From assembly GCA_019309685.1 (NCBI GenBank), contig JAFDFT010000216.1, positions 1 to 5,168 on the forward strand: 5,168 nucleotides of DNA, in the 5' to 3' direction. Under the pieces are notes generated by a model that saw nothing but the letters and a program-made list of their open reading frames with translations, was not told the origin of the DNA and ran no database searches. Below, one piece after another: positions 4,949-5,168 of this stretch (within the stretch, counting starts at the first letter, position 1; each line of letters opens with the position of its first letter). A program made the position numbers and the translations under genes. The DNA is from Deltaproteobacteria bacterium (GTDB lineage Bacteria > Desulfobacterota > Desulfobacteria > Desulfobacterales > JAABPS01).

Positions 4949-5168
4949 TTAAATTCTGTATCTTCTCAACACCTTCGGAATAAACATGGGTGTGTTTTTT
5001 TTATATTCAAGATATTCTCGACCCAGACGCATTTCAAGCTCAGGCTCTTCAATCATTTTAATTTCTATACCATTAATAAGAATGAAAAGAGGTGTAAATA
5101 TAAAGATAAGAGAAATTGACTGAAATAGGAGGCCGCATCCAAAAAGAACAAGGAAGATTCCGCTCAGC
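4949..5168 (-). CDS. PEMT/ICMT-like membrane methyltransferase, C-terminal part (5' partial)
   Basis: A minus-strand frame is open from the right edge (first full codon at 5167) to a TAA at 4951-4949, giving 72 residues. It begins with two hydrophobic stretches (LSGIFLVLFGCGLLFQSISL, then FTPLFILING). It ends with the diagnostic block EEPELEMRLGREYLEYKK followed by NTPMFIP, the conserved C-terminal signature of the isoprenylcysteine carboxyl methyltransferase / phospholipid methyltransferase superfamily (PF04191-like), where the EEP, RxGxEYxxY and PxFxP elements contribute to the SAM and substrate site. These are small inner-membrane, SAM-dependent methyltransferases; bacterial substrates are mostly unknown. 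The N-terminal part lies outside the window. The stop is 91 nt before the LivH start, so co-transcription with LivH is possible. The assignment rests on motif recognition over a short fragment. Confidence 0.78.
   Translation of the reverse strand, partial: LSGIFLVLFGCGLLFQSISLIFIFTPLFILINGIEIKMIEEPELEMRLGREYLEYKKNTPMFIPKVLRRYRI

Noticed and set aside
4913..5119. 68-codon plus-strand frame at the right edge
   Set aside because: The opposite strand encodes a recognisable methyltransferase C-terminus over the same bases; this frame has no family features.

Overview
The window is a bacterial, moderately AT-rich segment that looks like a piece of an anaerobic, metabolically versatile proteobacterium, probably Desulfobacterota (Desulfobacterales-like). 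That placement is an inference from the mix of a TAXI-type TRAP binding protein, a lone LivH permease, a catabolic-type SDR, an ATC-hydrolase-family protein and GC-rich palindromes between AT-rich genes. No rRNA or other phylogenetic marker is present.

Layout. Bases 1-849 (+) hold the C-terminal 282 codons of a TAXI-family TRAP solute-binding protein whose start lies outside the window. Everything else that codes is on the minus strand and converges on it. Reading in the minus direction from the right edge: the last 72 codons of a PEMT/ICMT-like membrane methyltransferase (5168-4949), a complete LivH-type branched-chain amino acid ABC permease (4857-3955), an SDR oxidoreductase (3670-2870) ended by a strong hairpin, a 409-bp structured intergenic region, then a tight three-gene unit. 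That unit is two tandem 122-aa paralogues of a SpoIIAA/STAS-like small protein (2460-2092 and 2018-1650) followed after 18 nt by an L-2-amino-thiazoline-4-carboxylic acid hydrolase-family protein (1631-1080).

How the parts may work together. The transport genes (TAXI SBP, LivH) suggest uptake of organic or amino acids, but each is separated here from its usual partners: no DctQ/M follows the TAXI gene and no LivM/G/F follows LivH. The paralogue-paralogue-hydrolase unit has excellent Shine-Dalgarno sites on all three genes and is the most coherent and least explained module. Its leader region carries two GC palindromes and a pair of hairpins that share one arm and so exclude each other, plus a possible micro-ORF.

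No rRNA, tRNA, CRISPR array, insertion sequence or phage gene was recognised. The GC-rich palindromes occur in two separate intergenic regions and look like a small dispersed repeat family. Starts were revised for two genes: the SDR to 3670 and the distal paralogue to 2460.
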